Positions 24,601 through 31,286 of a DNA stretch of 38,268 nt are shown one piece after another. Under the pieces are notes generated by a model. The model did not search any database and was not told the DNA's origin. It was given only the letters and a program-made list of their open reading frames with translations. The DNA is from Candidatus Bathyarchaeota archaeon (lineage in GTDB: Archaea; Thermoproteota; Bathyarchaeia; Bathyarchaeales; Bathyarchaeaceae). Position numbers and translations under genes: made by a program. The first letter of the stretch is position 1; each line of letters opens with the position of its first letter. Location: contig CP070791.1 of NCBI GenBank assembly GCA_020346825.1, forward strand, positions 1,128,887 to 1,167,154. Direction: 5' to 3'.

Positions 24601-25088
24601 AAATCTCCAATCACAAGGGTCAAGGCTTGTTCAGTGCCGCCTGCTGAACGTATTGGGCCAGCATAATAGATTGCCAGATATTTTGTTCGATCCGGGTTGG
24701 ATTTTATTGCTACTCGTGCCACACCTTGTAGTGGGGCCGCAGTGATTCCTTCAGTTAATATTGCGAGAGCGGTTCTTATGGCTTGCTCAGCTGCTTCACG
24801 TGCATCCATGTGCCCAAATTTTCCATAGACAATCTGCTCCGCAACTTTGAAAGCAAGCTCTTCTCGTGGTAGTTTCTTGCTTAAATCTCGTATGCTTTCG
24901 GCGACTCCGGAAGGACCTACAAGCCCCTCGACAAGCTTGGCTAAATCCTTCGCAACTTCAGGCTCAGGTCTAAGAGCCGGGTCTAGCCCGAGTGCTCTTG
25001 CTTTTCTTGCGACAGCATACAGGTTCTCTAGTTTCTTTTCTAAAATAGCCGTGTATTCTTGGTACTCTTTGCTCATCTCGCTGTCCAA
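21675..25088 (-). CDS. polC: DNA polymerase D large (catalytic) subunit DP2
   Basis: This catalytic subunit of the archaeal replicative polymerase PolD has 1137 aa, a full-length single polypeptide with no intein. The N-terminal region has YLAIYYAGPIRSAGGTEQALTLVIGDFVRR; the centre has FSFPSRQGGFRLRYGRARNTG; zinc-binding Cys clusters include CSECNETSYRTKCLKCG and CPQCKRRLKDVFCPVC. The two-barrel active site contains HPLWHSAKRRDCDGDEDS, where Asp886, Asp888 and Asp890 are the metal ligands. A C-terminal zinc finger (CKSCNRRF...CPGC) precedes the DP1/PCNA-binding tail. TTG 25088 has GGAG 7 bases upstream and is preferred; ATG 25076 is alternative. It follows GGGPS and Elf1 in the same direction. 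Confidence 0.98.
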   Translation of the reverse strand: MDSEMSKEYQEYTAILEKKLENLYAVARKARALGLDPALRPEPEVAKDLAKLVEGLVGPSGVAESIRDLSKKLPREELAFKVAEQIVYGKFGHMDAREAAEQAIRTALAILTEGITAAPLQGVARVAIKSNPDRTKYLAIYYAGPIRSAGGTEQALTLVIGDFVRRLIGLDRYKPTEEEIKRFTEEVRLFERAVARFQYHVSDEELKRAIQFIPVEVTGTESDPIEVSSFRNLPRIETNRIRGGALRVVNDGVVGRSAKVWTIVEKLGIEGWGWLRQIREIEKKKTAGFMEDVIAGRPIFSFPSRQGGFRLRYGRARNTGLAAVGIHPVTMMVLQNFLAAGTQIRIEGPGKAGVVVPVDAIEPPIVRLRNGSVVRVTLQNFKEIRNRIEKILFLGDILIGFGDFLYNNKPLLPSGYTEEWWREELQSLIKQAFHGSLEKAAATVKICTARLDDFLKNPFKNKPSAKEAIALSLALKIPLHPSFTFFWRNVSGKEFNMLRKWVLNSERQKKANIDQEITGVYNEAVKEILERICIPHEVSENKIRIRNDEAYVLAYSLGPPTTKTKIVHSKNAFEIIQNLTGIPMRKKAPTFIGARMGRPEKAKRREMRPLVHVLFPIGLAGGSRRNLTEALNSATIDIDLASRRCSECNETSYRTKCLKCGTDTLVEHFCPQCKRRLKDVFCPVCRIPTRSYNKQSVDLKEMMNEACKKLNLPIPELVKGVKGLTNETKTPEILEKGILRAKHDLSVFKDGTMRFDITNTPLTHFMAAEIGVPVENLRQLGYRYDCNGNKLSGAHQLCELKVQDVIIPLKSAEYFVRVANFLDELLEKAYGLSSYYNIKRADDLIGHLVVGLAPHTSVGILGRIIGFTRLNVCYAHPLWHSAKRRDCDGDEDSLILTLDAILNFSKAYLPAQIGGIMDAPLFIIPVVNPLEVQRQAHEVDVAAKYPSAFYERTEHKESPQKVSELIDLIEHRLNTAAQFQGFKYTIPVSDINIGNEESVYKRLGRMVKKLHSQLELAEKIEAVDAEMVAKKVLTTHFIRDIAGNLRAFTTQNFRCKSCNRRFRRPPLLGKCPGCGGAVVLTVYRGGIEKYLEAAHQIVQKYGLSDYYTQRLFLVEEEIRSLFEGNKPKQISLTKFVA

Positions 25089-25225
25089 AACCGGTCTCCT
25101 TCAATAGGATATTTGGCAGCGGATATTGAGTCTTTCTGACATAAAGCAGATAAAAAGCAAGGATGCGTTTTCGCGAGTTTAGAATGAAAGGAGAGTGGAT
25201 CCCGTTTCTGTGAGTGTTCCTTCAC

Positions 25226-25993
25226 TTATTCTACGTTTGGGTGTTTCGTGTTTTTTACCAATTCTCTGATTTTATCTGTCGCCGTGTACTCTTCTACAAT
25301 GGTGCCTGTAACAATGATGTCTGCCCCAGCGGTTGCTGCTTGTTTTACTTGTTCACCCGTTTTTATGCCTCCACCTACCACTAAACGCAGATTGGTAACG
25401 CGCTTTACACTTTGTATCATTTCGGGCGGTACTGGTTGTTTTGCGCCAGATCCCGCCTCCAAGTATACGAAACGCATTCCAAAATACTCTGCTACCAAGG
25501 CATGTGCAACAGTGAGTTCAGGTTTGTCATATGGAATAGGAATGGCCCGTCCAACGACGCTAGCTACGCGGCCTTCTCCCACGATTATATAACCTAATGG
25601 AATTGGCTCCAGATTAAATCTTTTGATGAGTGGTGCGCCCAGAACATGGGCTCCAATAATGAAGTAAGGATCTGTGGAATTTAGGAGCGACATGAACCAT
25701 ATGGCGTCGGCATATCTGCTAATACCCGTTACATTGTTGGGAAAAAGAATTACAGGAATCTCCACCGTCCTTTTTATAGCCTTTACAATCCGATCTAATC
25801 GTGAAGTGGATACAATCGTTGATCCGCCGACCATAATGGCCGCTGATTGACAGGACTCCGCTTCTTGAACTATGCGAGCTGCAGATTGAGGACTGGTCAT
25901 TTCAGGATCAACTAGAGTCATATGAAGGGTTCCTTCTTTCTGTATCTTTTCTAGAAGGTATTCTTCCACTTTACCAATCATACAGAGTCCCAC
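25226..25993 (-). CDS. (S)-3-O-geranylgeranylglyceryl phosphate synthase
   Basis: This TIM-barrel prenyltransferase joins geranylgeranyl diphosphate to sn-glycerol-1-phosphate, the first ether bond of archaeal membrane lipids. It shows HMTLVDPEM, AIMVGGSTIVS, VILFPNNVTGISRYADAIWFMSLLNSTDPYFIIGAH, GYIIVGEGRVASVVGRA, FVYLEAGSGAKQPVP and VVGGGIKTGEQ with the phosphate-binding glycines. GTG 25993 shares one base with the stop of the preceding Elf1-like gene; ATG 25981 (251 aa) is the better match to the usual start. It is placed between elf1 and polC in one minus-strand operon. Confidence 0.95.
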   Translation of the reverse strand: MGLCMIGKVEEYLLEKIQKEGTLHMTLVDPEMTSPQSAARIVQEAESCQSAAIMVGGSTIVSTSRLDRIVKAIKRTVEIPVILFPNNVTGISRYADAIWFMSLLNSTDPYFIIGAHVLGAPLIKRFNLEPIPLGYIIVGEGRVASVVGRAIPIPYDKPELTVAHALVAEYFGMRFVYLEAGSGAKQPVPPEMIQSVKRVTNLRLVVGGGIKTGEQVKQAATAGADIIVTGTIVEEYTATDKIRELVKNTKHPNVE

Positions 25994-26235
25994 TAGACGT
26001 TAGTTGCGCCCGAATAGAATTTGTCTGTGAATTGACAGTATATGTCGATCTCTTGGAAGGCGGGGCGGACAGACAGTTCATCCGTTAAGCCGCAACTTCC
26101 ACATCGCACCCTTGCGTTGTCTTCACCTGGCCGCAGCTCAACCCTGATAGCTTCTTTACCACATTTAGGGCACAGGTAAACCTTGGGCAACTTCGCTTTA
26201 GGGATCCGAACAACCTTTCTTCGTCTTCTACCCAT
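25993..26235 (-). CDS. elf1: Elf1-family transcription elongation factor (zinc ribbon)
   Basis: This 80-aa protein starts with the basic tail MGRRRRKVVRIPKAKLPKVY, then a zinc ribbon CPKCGK...CGSCG with two CxxC pairs, and a C-terminal EIDIYCQFTDKFY segment. That order (basic N-terminus, ribbon, VDVY-like end) is the one seen in eukaryotic and archaeal Elf1, which acts with elongating RNA polymerase. It is the first gene of the elf1-GGGPS-polC operon, divergent from nadE. Confidence 0.87.
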   Translation of the reverse strand: MGRRRRKVVRIPKAKLPKVYLCPKCGKEAIRVELRPGEDNARVRCGSCGLTDELSVRPAFQEIDIYCQFTDKFYSGATNV

Positions 26236-26403
26236 ATCAAAGTCCCCAGTACTAGTGTAAAACCTTAAGCTACTACTAAATTACCCGTGTCCAAATACAG
26301 CTTAATGGCTTAAATATTTGTCTTAGAAGCCGGACTTTACGAGATTAAAATGAATGGAAAAACACGACTTATTAAAAAGGAGACGCGATAGTAGAAATGC
26401 AAG
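26236..26403. promoter_or_regulatory. Divergent promoters of elf1 operon and nadE
   Basis: On the plus strand an A/T box CTTATTAAAAAGG at about 26368-26380 lies 25-30 bases before the GTG start of nadE, implying a short or absent leader. A minus-strand AT-rich stretch around 26270-26285 probably serves the elf1 operon. Confidence 0.4.
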
Positions 26404-27255
26404 GTGTACACATTGAAGATAACGCCTAGCGTTCTGAAATTGGATTTGCCACTGGTTGAAAATAGAATTGAGGGGTTCATTAAAGATTACGTAGAAAAAT
26501 GTGGGACCGAGGGAGTGGTCTTAGGTGCATCCGGTGGACTTGACAGCTCAACAACGCTGGCTCTCGCCTCTCTTTCTTTAGGAGGCGACAGAGTGCTGGG
26601 CATTGCGATGCCCGAGCAGGAAACACACAACGCCACAGATATTCAACACGCAAAACTTCTTGCAGAAGAATTTGGCTTCAATATCCAAGTCGTTGACATC
26701 TCGTCAACGCTAAAAACGTTCTTCCACACGCTCCCAATTTACGATGCCACAAACAAACTTAGTAAAGGTAACGTAAAGGCGAGAATTAGAATGGTTTATC
26801 TCTACTATTATGCCAACAAACTTAACAGACTGGTGTGTGGCACCTCCGACAAATCTGAAACCATGATGGGTTACTTCACAAAGTGGGGAGACGGGGCTGC
26901 CGACATTTCACCCATCATGGATCTTTACAAGACCCAAGTTATGCAACTAGCTTCACATGTAGGTGTTCCAACCGGAATTGTGACGAAGCCGCCCTCTCCT
27001 AGGCTTTGGCCGAACCAGCTAGCGGAAAAAGAGTTAGGTATCAAGTATGAGATTCTAGATTTGATTCTGTTCGGCTTGGAACATTTTATGAAGCCTCAGG
27101 AAATCTCCGGGCAACTAAATCTGCCTATGGCCTTGGTTGAAGCCGTTAAGAGCCGGTGGCTAGCCTCAGAACACAAAAGGCAACCACCCTTAACAACAAA
27201 ACTTGGATTCAGAACCGTTGGAAAAGACTTTAGAGTTCCCCGGGGACTACACTAA
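26404..27255 (+). CDS. nadE: NAD+ synthetase, ammonia-type
   Basis: This 283-aa N-type ATP pyrophosphatase makes NAD from nicotinic acid adenine dinucleotide. The PP-loop is Ser43-Gly-Gly-Leu-Asp47-Ser-Ser, and further motifs are GIAMPEQ, GNVKARIRMVYLYYYAN, VCGTSDKSETMMGYFTKWGDGAADISPI and LGFRTVGKDFRVPRG. No fused glutaminase domain is present, so it would use free ammonia unless the adjoining nitrilase-family protein delivers it. GTG 26404 is the best start given the TATA box position; TTG 26413 is alternative. The next gene follows after 44 bases in the same direction. Confidence 0.95.
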   Translation: MYTLKITPSVLKLDLPLVENRIEGFIKDYVEKCGTEGVVLGASGGLDSSTTLALASLSLGGDRVLGIAMPEQETHNATDIQHAKLLAEEFGFNIQVVDISSTLKTFFHTLPIYDATNKLSKGNVKARIRMVYLYYYANKLNRLVCGTSDKSETMMGYFTKWGDGAADISPIMDLYKTQVMQLASHVGVPTGIVTKPPSPRLWPNQLAEKELGIKYEILDLILFGLEHFMKPQEISGQLNLPMALVEAVKSRWLASEHKRQPPLTTKLGFRTVGKDFRVPRGLH

Positions 27256-27299
27256 ATCTAACAAAACTCCCCACAATTATGGGTTTGTAGAGGAACTGT

Positions 27300-28133
27300 G
27301 TGTTGAATAAAGTTAATGTAGCTCTTGCGCAAATGATGTGCAAAGTTGGAAGCAAAAAAAGCAATCTAGATATAATGAAAAGGAATATTGAACAAGCAAA
27401 GAAAAGGAACGCAAATCTCGTTATTTTTCCAGAGCTCTCATTAACAGGCTACTCGAATCGAGATCTTACATACGAGTTGGCTGAGTCCGTTCCAGGCCCT
27501 TCCACTCGTTTTCTAGAGGAGATAGCAAAGAAAGAGGAGCTATACGTAGTGTTTGGAATGCCGGAACATAGCGAAAAAGCACGCGCAGTTCTATTCAATA
27601 CCGCGGTTTTGTTGGGTCCTAACGGATTGATCGGCAAGTACCGAAAGATGCACTTGCCAACTCACAGCGTTTTCGAAGAAAAACGCTATTTTCGACTAGG
27701 ATATAAGGCACCAATTTTCGAAACAGAAATCGGAAAAATTGGTTTAACGATTTGTTATGATCTGTTTTTCCCGGAAATGTCCCGTTTGCTGAGAATGCAA
27801 GGTTCACAACTCATAATCTGTATATCCGCCTCGCCAGGCGTGAGGAGCAGGTTCTTTGAGGTATTCACCGTCGCGAGGGCCATTGAAAACACCGTTTTTC
27901 TAATCTATGTGAACCTTGTTGGAGTTGAAAACGGGCTACAATTTTGGGGAGGAAGCAGAATAATAGACCCCCGTGGAAACCTCCTCACTAAGGCCAAGTA
28001 TGATGAAGAAGATTTAGTAGTAGGTCACATTGACTACTCAGATTTAGAACATACAGAAACCTTTGTACCCACGCTTCGCGACTTAAGACCCGAACTATTC
28101 GCCTCCTTACGTGATCACGCAGAAACCCTTTGA
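27300..28133 (+). CDS. Carbon-nitrogen hydrolase (nitrilase superfamily)
   Basis: This 277-aa amidase-type member has the complete Glu45-Lys116-Cys152 triad: VIFPELSLTGY, GKYRKMHLPT and LTICYDLFFPE. It also has SASPGVRSRFFEVFTVARAIENTVF and a GGSRIIDPRG motif. The start GTG 27300 is preceded by GAGGAACT; TTG 27303 is alternative. It lies 44 bases after nadE and is probably co-transcribed. The glutaminase half of glutamine-dependent NAD synthetases belongs to the same superfamily, so a split synthetase is possible; the CYDLFFPE nucleophile loop, however, is closer to stand-alone amidases. The substrate is undetermined. Confidence 0.88.
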   Translation: MLNKVNVALAQMMCKVGSKKSNLDIMKRNIEQAKKRNANLVIFPELSLTGYSNRDLTYELAESVPGPSTRFLEEIAKKEELYVVFGMPEHSEKARAVLFNTAVLLGPNGLIGKYRKMHLPTHSVFEEKRYFRLGYKAPIFETEIGKIGLTICYDLFFPEMSRLLRMQGSQLIICISASPGVRSRFFEVFTVARAIENTVFLIYVNLVGVENGLQFWGGSRIIDPRGNLLTKAKYDEEDLVVGHIDYSDLEHTETFVPTLRDLRPELFASLRDHAETL

Positions 28134-28631
28134 GACATACCTGCCCGCGTAGATAGACCTCAAGATCTGCCTGATAAAGAGCTCCTACCTAAGGCCTGTC
28201 ACGGTTTTGGTGCTTGTGATAATCACACGTGATCTTCTTGTGATCAAAGAGATCACAAAAGCACCCCTTTGGAAGTTGTTCTCGCGAAAGGCTGTTACGC
28301 CCGGAACATCGCAATATCAATTGAACCCACGAAAAAAAAAGGGGCGTGTTATGTCGCTATATTCTCCTGGCTGGAAACTAAAACTTTGCGTTTTTTGTGA
28401 CTGTTGGTTCCAAACAGTGAATGCAACCGAAATAAACTGTATGAGCAGAAAAGAAACAAAGAACCAAGAGAAGGCAATCCACAATCTCGCGTAAGATGTT
28501 TGAAAACAGCGTGTTTAGGTGCTCAAAGCTTCAATTATATAAGAAGTTCCCAGGTATTTACGCATTCTCATACATTGTGGCCCAGGCACCCGCGCAAGAA
28601 CCCATTAATGACGAAACCATAAATCTTTAGT
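28134..28631. promoter_or_regulatory. Intergenic region with TGTGAT inverted repeats
   Basis: No solid gene is seen. A frame of 47 codons beginning ATG 28351 (with CVFCDCWF) is possible but unsupported. TATA-like AATTATATAAG at about 28534-28543 precedes the gene at 28632 by roughly 90 bases. The main content is the pair of TGTGAT-type inverted repeats at 28215-28258. A run of nine A at about 28331-28339 stands beside GGGG. Confidence 0.4.
28215..28258. repeat. TGTGAT palindrome pair (cluster 1)
   Basis: 28215-28227 is a perfect palindrome TGTGAT-A-ATCACA. 28238-28258 is a second inverted repeat with 8-bp arms TTGTGATC/GATCACAA around AAAGA. A third half-site CGTGATC lies between them at 28229-28234. 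Confidence 0.75.
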
Positions 28632-29159
28632 ATGCGCGTATACAAAAGCGTATCCCTCAGACACTCCTCCGGGGGAAAAAGGTTGCGCTCAAAAGAAAGG
28701 GCCCAAAAGTGGATAAAAAGCTTACTAGAAGATCCAATTGCGAAGGTGCTGGCAAAAAACAGCACTCTAACCAAAACACAGCTAGAAACGCTTCTAATCG
28801 ACTATCTAGCCGAAAGTCTGTCTGGAAAAGAACTAAAATACGACGAGAAGGCTAGATTAAGGATTTCGGCCGTGAGTCGTGGCGCTTTCAACAGAACTCT
28901 GCGGCAAGCCAGATGGAATGTCATCCAATCCCTCTACACGATCTTCCTTCTAGGATATTTGGGGGTTTTTGAGGACACGCGATTGGATCATTATCTAGAG
29001 GTTTCAAACAAACTAAAAACCTACATGAAGGCCCGCAGAAACCTCGTAACAAAAGAGGGGACAAACCAACACTTGAAAATCATAAGCGCATTACATGAAG
29101 AACTTAAAACAAGCCTAGAACACTTATCTAAACCAAGAACCAGGTCAAGCAAACTGTGA
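28632..29159 (+). CDS. Helical basic protein of unknown function
   Basis: This 175-aa protein is strongly basic (many Lys/Arg) and predominantly helical. It contains LTKTQLETLLIDYLAESLSGKELKYDEKARLRIS, GAFNRTLRQARWNVIQSLYTIFLLGYLGVFE and LDHYLEVSNKLKTYMKARR. The ARLRISAVSRGAFNRTLRQAR stretch resembles a DNA-binding helix pair, and the moderately hydrophobic IQSLYTIFLLGYLGVF is more likely a buried helix than a membrane segment. I think similar proteins occur in other TACK archaea, but I cannot name a family. The stop codon lies inside a TGTGAT-type inverted repeat. It is followed by the small frame at 29244 and the membrane-tethered winged-helix gene at 29618. Confidence 0.72.
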   Translation: MRVYKSVSLRHSSGGKRLRSKERAQKWIKSLLEDPIAKVLAKNSTLTKTQLETLLIDYLAESLSGKELKYDEKARLRISAVSRGAFNRTLRQARWNVIQSLYTIFLLGYLGVFEDTRLDHYLEVSNKLKTYMKARRNLVTKEGTNQHLKIISALHEELKTSLEHLSKPRTRSSKL

Positions 29160-29175
29160 TATCACACATCACAGT
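29153..29175. repeat. TGTGAT inverted repeat (cluster 2)
   Basis: Arms ACTGTGAT/ATCACAGT flank 7 bases. The inner TGTGAT-ATCACA (29155-29166) is itself a perfect 12-bp palindrome. It overlaps the stop codon of the preceding gene and lies just before a TATA-like CGCATAAAAACC at about 29200-29211. Confidence 0.75.
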
Positions 29176-29243
29176 GTTGTTACAACAGAAGATTTGCAGG
29201 CGCATAAAAACCAACGATCCCAGAGACAGAGAAACTCAATTTT

Positions 29244-29417
29244 ATGGAGTCGCGTTCGGCGGTTTTTGAGGTTATATTTGGCGTCCTTTTTAAAAATAAA
29301 GCGTCTTTCGCGTTACTTCGGTTCGAAAGAGTTACCAAGTATAGGTGCAACAGTGGAAAGGAACTATGTCAAGGCGTGCCTTCTTCAAGGAGGGAGTTTT
29401 TCAAGGAATGGGTGTGA
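29244..29417 (+). CDS. Possible 57-aa small protein
   Basis: An ATG-started frame of 57 codons has a regular composition: MESRSAVFEVIFGVLFKNKASFALLRFERVTKYRC..., ending KEWV. A TATA-like CGCATAAAAACC about 35 bases upstream and the TGTGAT repeat before it would make a sensible promoter. The first half is hydrophobic and helical, the second basic. The family is unknown. An alternative frame from 29194 is less protein-like. Moderate to low support. Confidence 0.4.
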   Translation: MESRSAVFEVIFGVLFKNKASFALLRFERVTKYRCNSGKELCQGVPSSRREFFKEWV

Positions 29418-29430
29418 TATGTGATGTCAC
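29411..29430. repeat. TGTGAT repeats (cluster 3)
   Basis: Two tandem TGTGAT units (TGTGATATGTGAT) are followed by GTCAC, so that GTGATGTCAC at 29421-29430 forms a small inverted repeat. The cluster covers the end of the small frame 29244-29417. Confidence 0.55.
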
Positions 29431-29476
29431 GGCTACAAAGGTCTTCGTGCTCCCCAATTTAACATAAAACTTAAGT

Positions 29477-29550
29477 TTATGCATATAATAATGTGATGTG
29501 TGATCAGGCTATGGAGATCACATGGTATCACATACGAATCACAAGTGATC
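29477..29550 (+). promoter_or_regulatory. Promoter of the 29618 gene with nested TGTGAT repeats (cluster 4)
   Basis: TATA-like TTATGCATATAATA at about 29477-29490 is followed at once by ATGTGAT (29491-29497) and TGTGATC (29499-29505). These are mirrored by GATCACA (29516-29522) and ATCACAT (29527-29533), forming nested inverted repeats across the expected transcription start. Further half-sites AATCACA and GTGATC run to 29550. The leader to ATG 29618 would be about 100 bases. Confidence 0.7.
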
Positions 29551-29617
29551 CTACGCCTTTTTTTCCACTTCACAAAGCATCTCCAATTCATCCTAAAAGA
29601 GGGAGAGGTGCGGCCTT

Positions 29618-30328
29618 ATGTATCCAGACCTTCTTTTGATTGTCGTATCCGCTCTGTTGCTCATCACGATTGGAGTGTCTGCCCTCTATTACGCGCGAAT
29701 AAAGGAGGTTCGAGAGGAATATGACACGGCAAAGAACACAGTGCGTGATGTTGTCTCGAGCTTCAACAGGCAATTTCAGAGACAAGAGGACAAACTCCAT
29801 GCCGTTACTCATAAGATAGAGGCCCTCTCTTTATATAACGAAAAAGGCGTGATGACGGTAGAAACAGTTGGTGAACAATTAGCGACTCTTGCAGACAGAA
29901 TTGAAGATGCCAAAAAAATCGAAAGAAAAGTGTCTACACAAATTCAAGATATGAACAAGAAGATTGATGATGTAAAAAGGGACCAAAACAAGGCAACCCA
30001 AAGAATCAATGAAGTTGAAAAAGTGAAATATCGATCACTCGTGTCCGAAGCAAAAATAGAAGCGGCTATCCCAATCAAAAAGGAAAAGGCCTTGGCTCCT
30101 TTAACGGAAACCGAACTGATGGCGCTTGAAATCGTCGCTGGAGAGGGTGAGAAGACGGCGCCAGAAATCAGAGAAAGAATAGGACTGACAAGGGAACATA
30201 CTGCGCGCCTAATGAAAAAGCTCTATGAAGCTGGTTATTTGGAAAGGGACACTCATAAGATGCCATATACCTACCGCCTAAAGGAAGAAATGCGGAAAAT
30301 CCTAAAGAAGAGGGAAGCCAAGACCTAG
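29618..30328 (+). CDS. Membrane-anchored coiled-coil protein with C-terminal winged helix
   Basis: This 236-aa protein has one N-terminal transmembrane segment (residues about 4-24, LLLIVVSALLLITIGVSALYY). A long charged coiled coil at about 28-150 has heptad-like stretches EVREEYDTAKNTVRDVVSSFN and KIERKVSTQIQDMNKKIDDVK. The MarR/ArsR-like winged helix at about 165-225 reads LTETELMALEIVAGEGEKTAPEIRERIGLTREHTARLMKKLYEAGYLER, with the wing DTHKMPYTYRL. The DNA-binding domain would face the cytoplasm, so it could hold DNA to the membrane or sense a membrane signal. Its promoter is packed with TGTGAT inverted repeats, which it may bind. A GGAGAGG site precedes ATG 29618. The name of the family is unknown to me. 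Confidence 0.85.
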   Translation: MYPDLLLIVVSALLLITIGVSALYYARIKEVREEYDTAKNTVRDVVSSFNRQFQRQEDKLHAVTHKIEALSLYNEKGVMTVETVGEQLATLADRIEDAKKIERKVSTQIQDMNKKIDDVKRDQNKATQRINEVEKVKYRSLVSEAKIEAAIPIKKEKALAPLTETELMALEIVAGEGEKTAPEIRERIGLTREHTARLMKKLYEAGYLERDTHKMPYTYRLKEEMRKILKKREAKT

Positions 30329-30438
30329 CCCTCGGCTTTAGCAACCAAAGAAGTTCCTGCCGCTTCCTTTCATCCCAAAAAATATCAAAAGAGCAGGTGC
30401 TTTGGAGCTGAAGGGGCATTACCGGTTGGGGTTTCCTT

Positions 30439-30870
30439 CTATCTATTACCTTTCACAAAACTTGATCCTTTGGATATGTTGGTAAGAATCCGGAACCGTC
30501 GGCGATTAGAGCCTCTGTTTTTGGCGAGGAGTCCGCGATTAGTCATTCTAGACAAATATGTCGAAACAGTACTCAGGCTAACGGGTTCTCTAAACTCTTC
30601 TTCATACGCAAATTGAATATCCTTAGAAGAAAACCACCCAATTGGGAACCGTCTTTCAACTACCAAACGAAGTTTATCAATTTTGGATAACTCCGATGGA
30701 GATGTATTCCACCCGATATTTGCGGTGGGCGCTCCTCCTAGTAGTTCAACTAGATCCAGTAGTTGAAGAGCCTTTTCCCTTGTCACTCTACCTTCAAAAG
30801 TTATGGTATACCGCTCTCCTATGCCAGTATAGATTTCTACACGTATTTTTCTAGCAGGCATCTCACTCAT
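30439..30870 (-). CDS. Origin-adjacent winged-helix DNA-binding protein
   Basis: This protein of 143 aa starts at ATG 30870; TTG 30882 and ATG 30879 are in frame. The N-terminal beta domain RKIRVEIYTGIGERYTITFEGRVTREKALQLLDLVELLGG is followed by a linker. The C-terminal winged helix reads KLRLVVERRFPIGWFSSKDIQFAYEEEFREPVSLSTVSTYLSRMTNRGLLAKNRGSNRRRFRI, with the recognition helix around VSLSTVSTYLSRM. The wing is very basic (RGSNRRRFR). It faces away from the origin region and its promoter contains the AACTTGTGAAGT repeats, suggesting autoregulation. The family is not named here. Confidence 0.82.
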   Translation of the reverse strand: MSEMPARKIRVEIYTGIGERYTITFEGRVTREKALQLLDLVELLGGAPTANIGWNTSPSELSKIDKLRLVVERRFPIGWFSSKDIQFAYEEEFREPVSLSTVSTYLSRMTNRGLLAKNRGSNRRRFRILTNISKGSSFVKGNR

Positions 30871-30893
30871 CCACAACATCAAGAGTTTTTACA

Positions 30894-30914
30894 AGTTAAC
30901 ACTTCACAAGTTAT
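30894..30914. repeat. AACTTGTGAAGT repeat, copy A
   Basis: The plus strand reads AAGTTAACACTTCACAAGTT. On the minus strand it overlaps the promoter of the 30439 gene, whose TATA-like CTATAACTT begins right here. Copy B at 31156-31172 shares AGTTAAC and ACTTCACAAGTT; a weaker copy AAACTTCACAC lies at about 31006-31016. Confidence 0.55.
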
Positions 30915-31060
30915 AGGACTTACGGTGAAGAAGTTATGGAAGAAGAACCCGAGAAATAGCCTTAAAATAGAAACTAACGTAAATTTGCATTTTATTAGGT
31001 TTACAAACTTCACACCCGCTTGTTTTTCTAAAACGAAGAATAAAGGTTCCGTGAACTCCG

Positions 31061-31084
31061 TTTTCCAGTAGAAATCCAGGGGTC
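31061..31084 (+). promoter_or_regulatory. ORB element 1 (origin recognition box)
   Basis: TTCCAGTAGAAATCCAGGGG (31063-31082) fits the archaeal ORB pattern TTCCAGTGGAAAC-n-AAGGGG, with the dyad TTCCAG..GAA and the G-run on the 3' side. It points toward orc1. Confidence 0.7.
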
Positions 31085-31155
31085 GTCTCTTTACACAAAA
31101 CGATACAAAATAGAGTTAATTTTCAGGTGAAGAAAGAAAAAAGGAGATATCCAAA

Positions 31156-31172
31156 AGTTAACTTCACAAGTT
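31156..31172. repeat. AACTTGTGAAGT repeat, copy B
   Basis: AGTTAACTTCACAAGTT is almost identical to copy A at 30894-30914 except for loss of two bases in the middle. It lies inside the origin region between ORB 1 and ORB 2. Confidence 0.55.
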
Positions 31173-31286
31173 TTCACGATTAGTCAACTGTTTGTATAAC
31201 AAAATTCAGATTGCAAGGTGAGTATTCAACATAATACTGTGTGTCTTCATGACTCTTTTTATGTTTCTTTGACGAGAACAACACTT

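Noticed and set aside
21675..25088. Intein in DP2 near the active site
   Set aside because: The active-site region HPLWHSAKRRDCDGDED reads without interruption and the length is that of an intein-free protein.
27300..28133. Fusion of glutaminase and NAD synthetase in one gene
   Set aside because: nadE ends at 27255 with a stop and the hydrolase has its own start and ribosome-binding site.
28207..28494. Plus-strand frame of 95 codons with a CVFCDC segment
   Set aside because: Its first third is made of the TGTGAT inverted repeats; only a 47-codon part from ATG 28351 could be real and nothing supports it.
28215..29550. CRISPR array made of the TGTGAT repeats
   Set aside because: Units are short, palindromic and irregularly spaced, lack constant-length spacers, and no cas gene is present.
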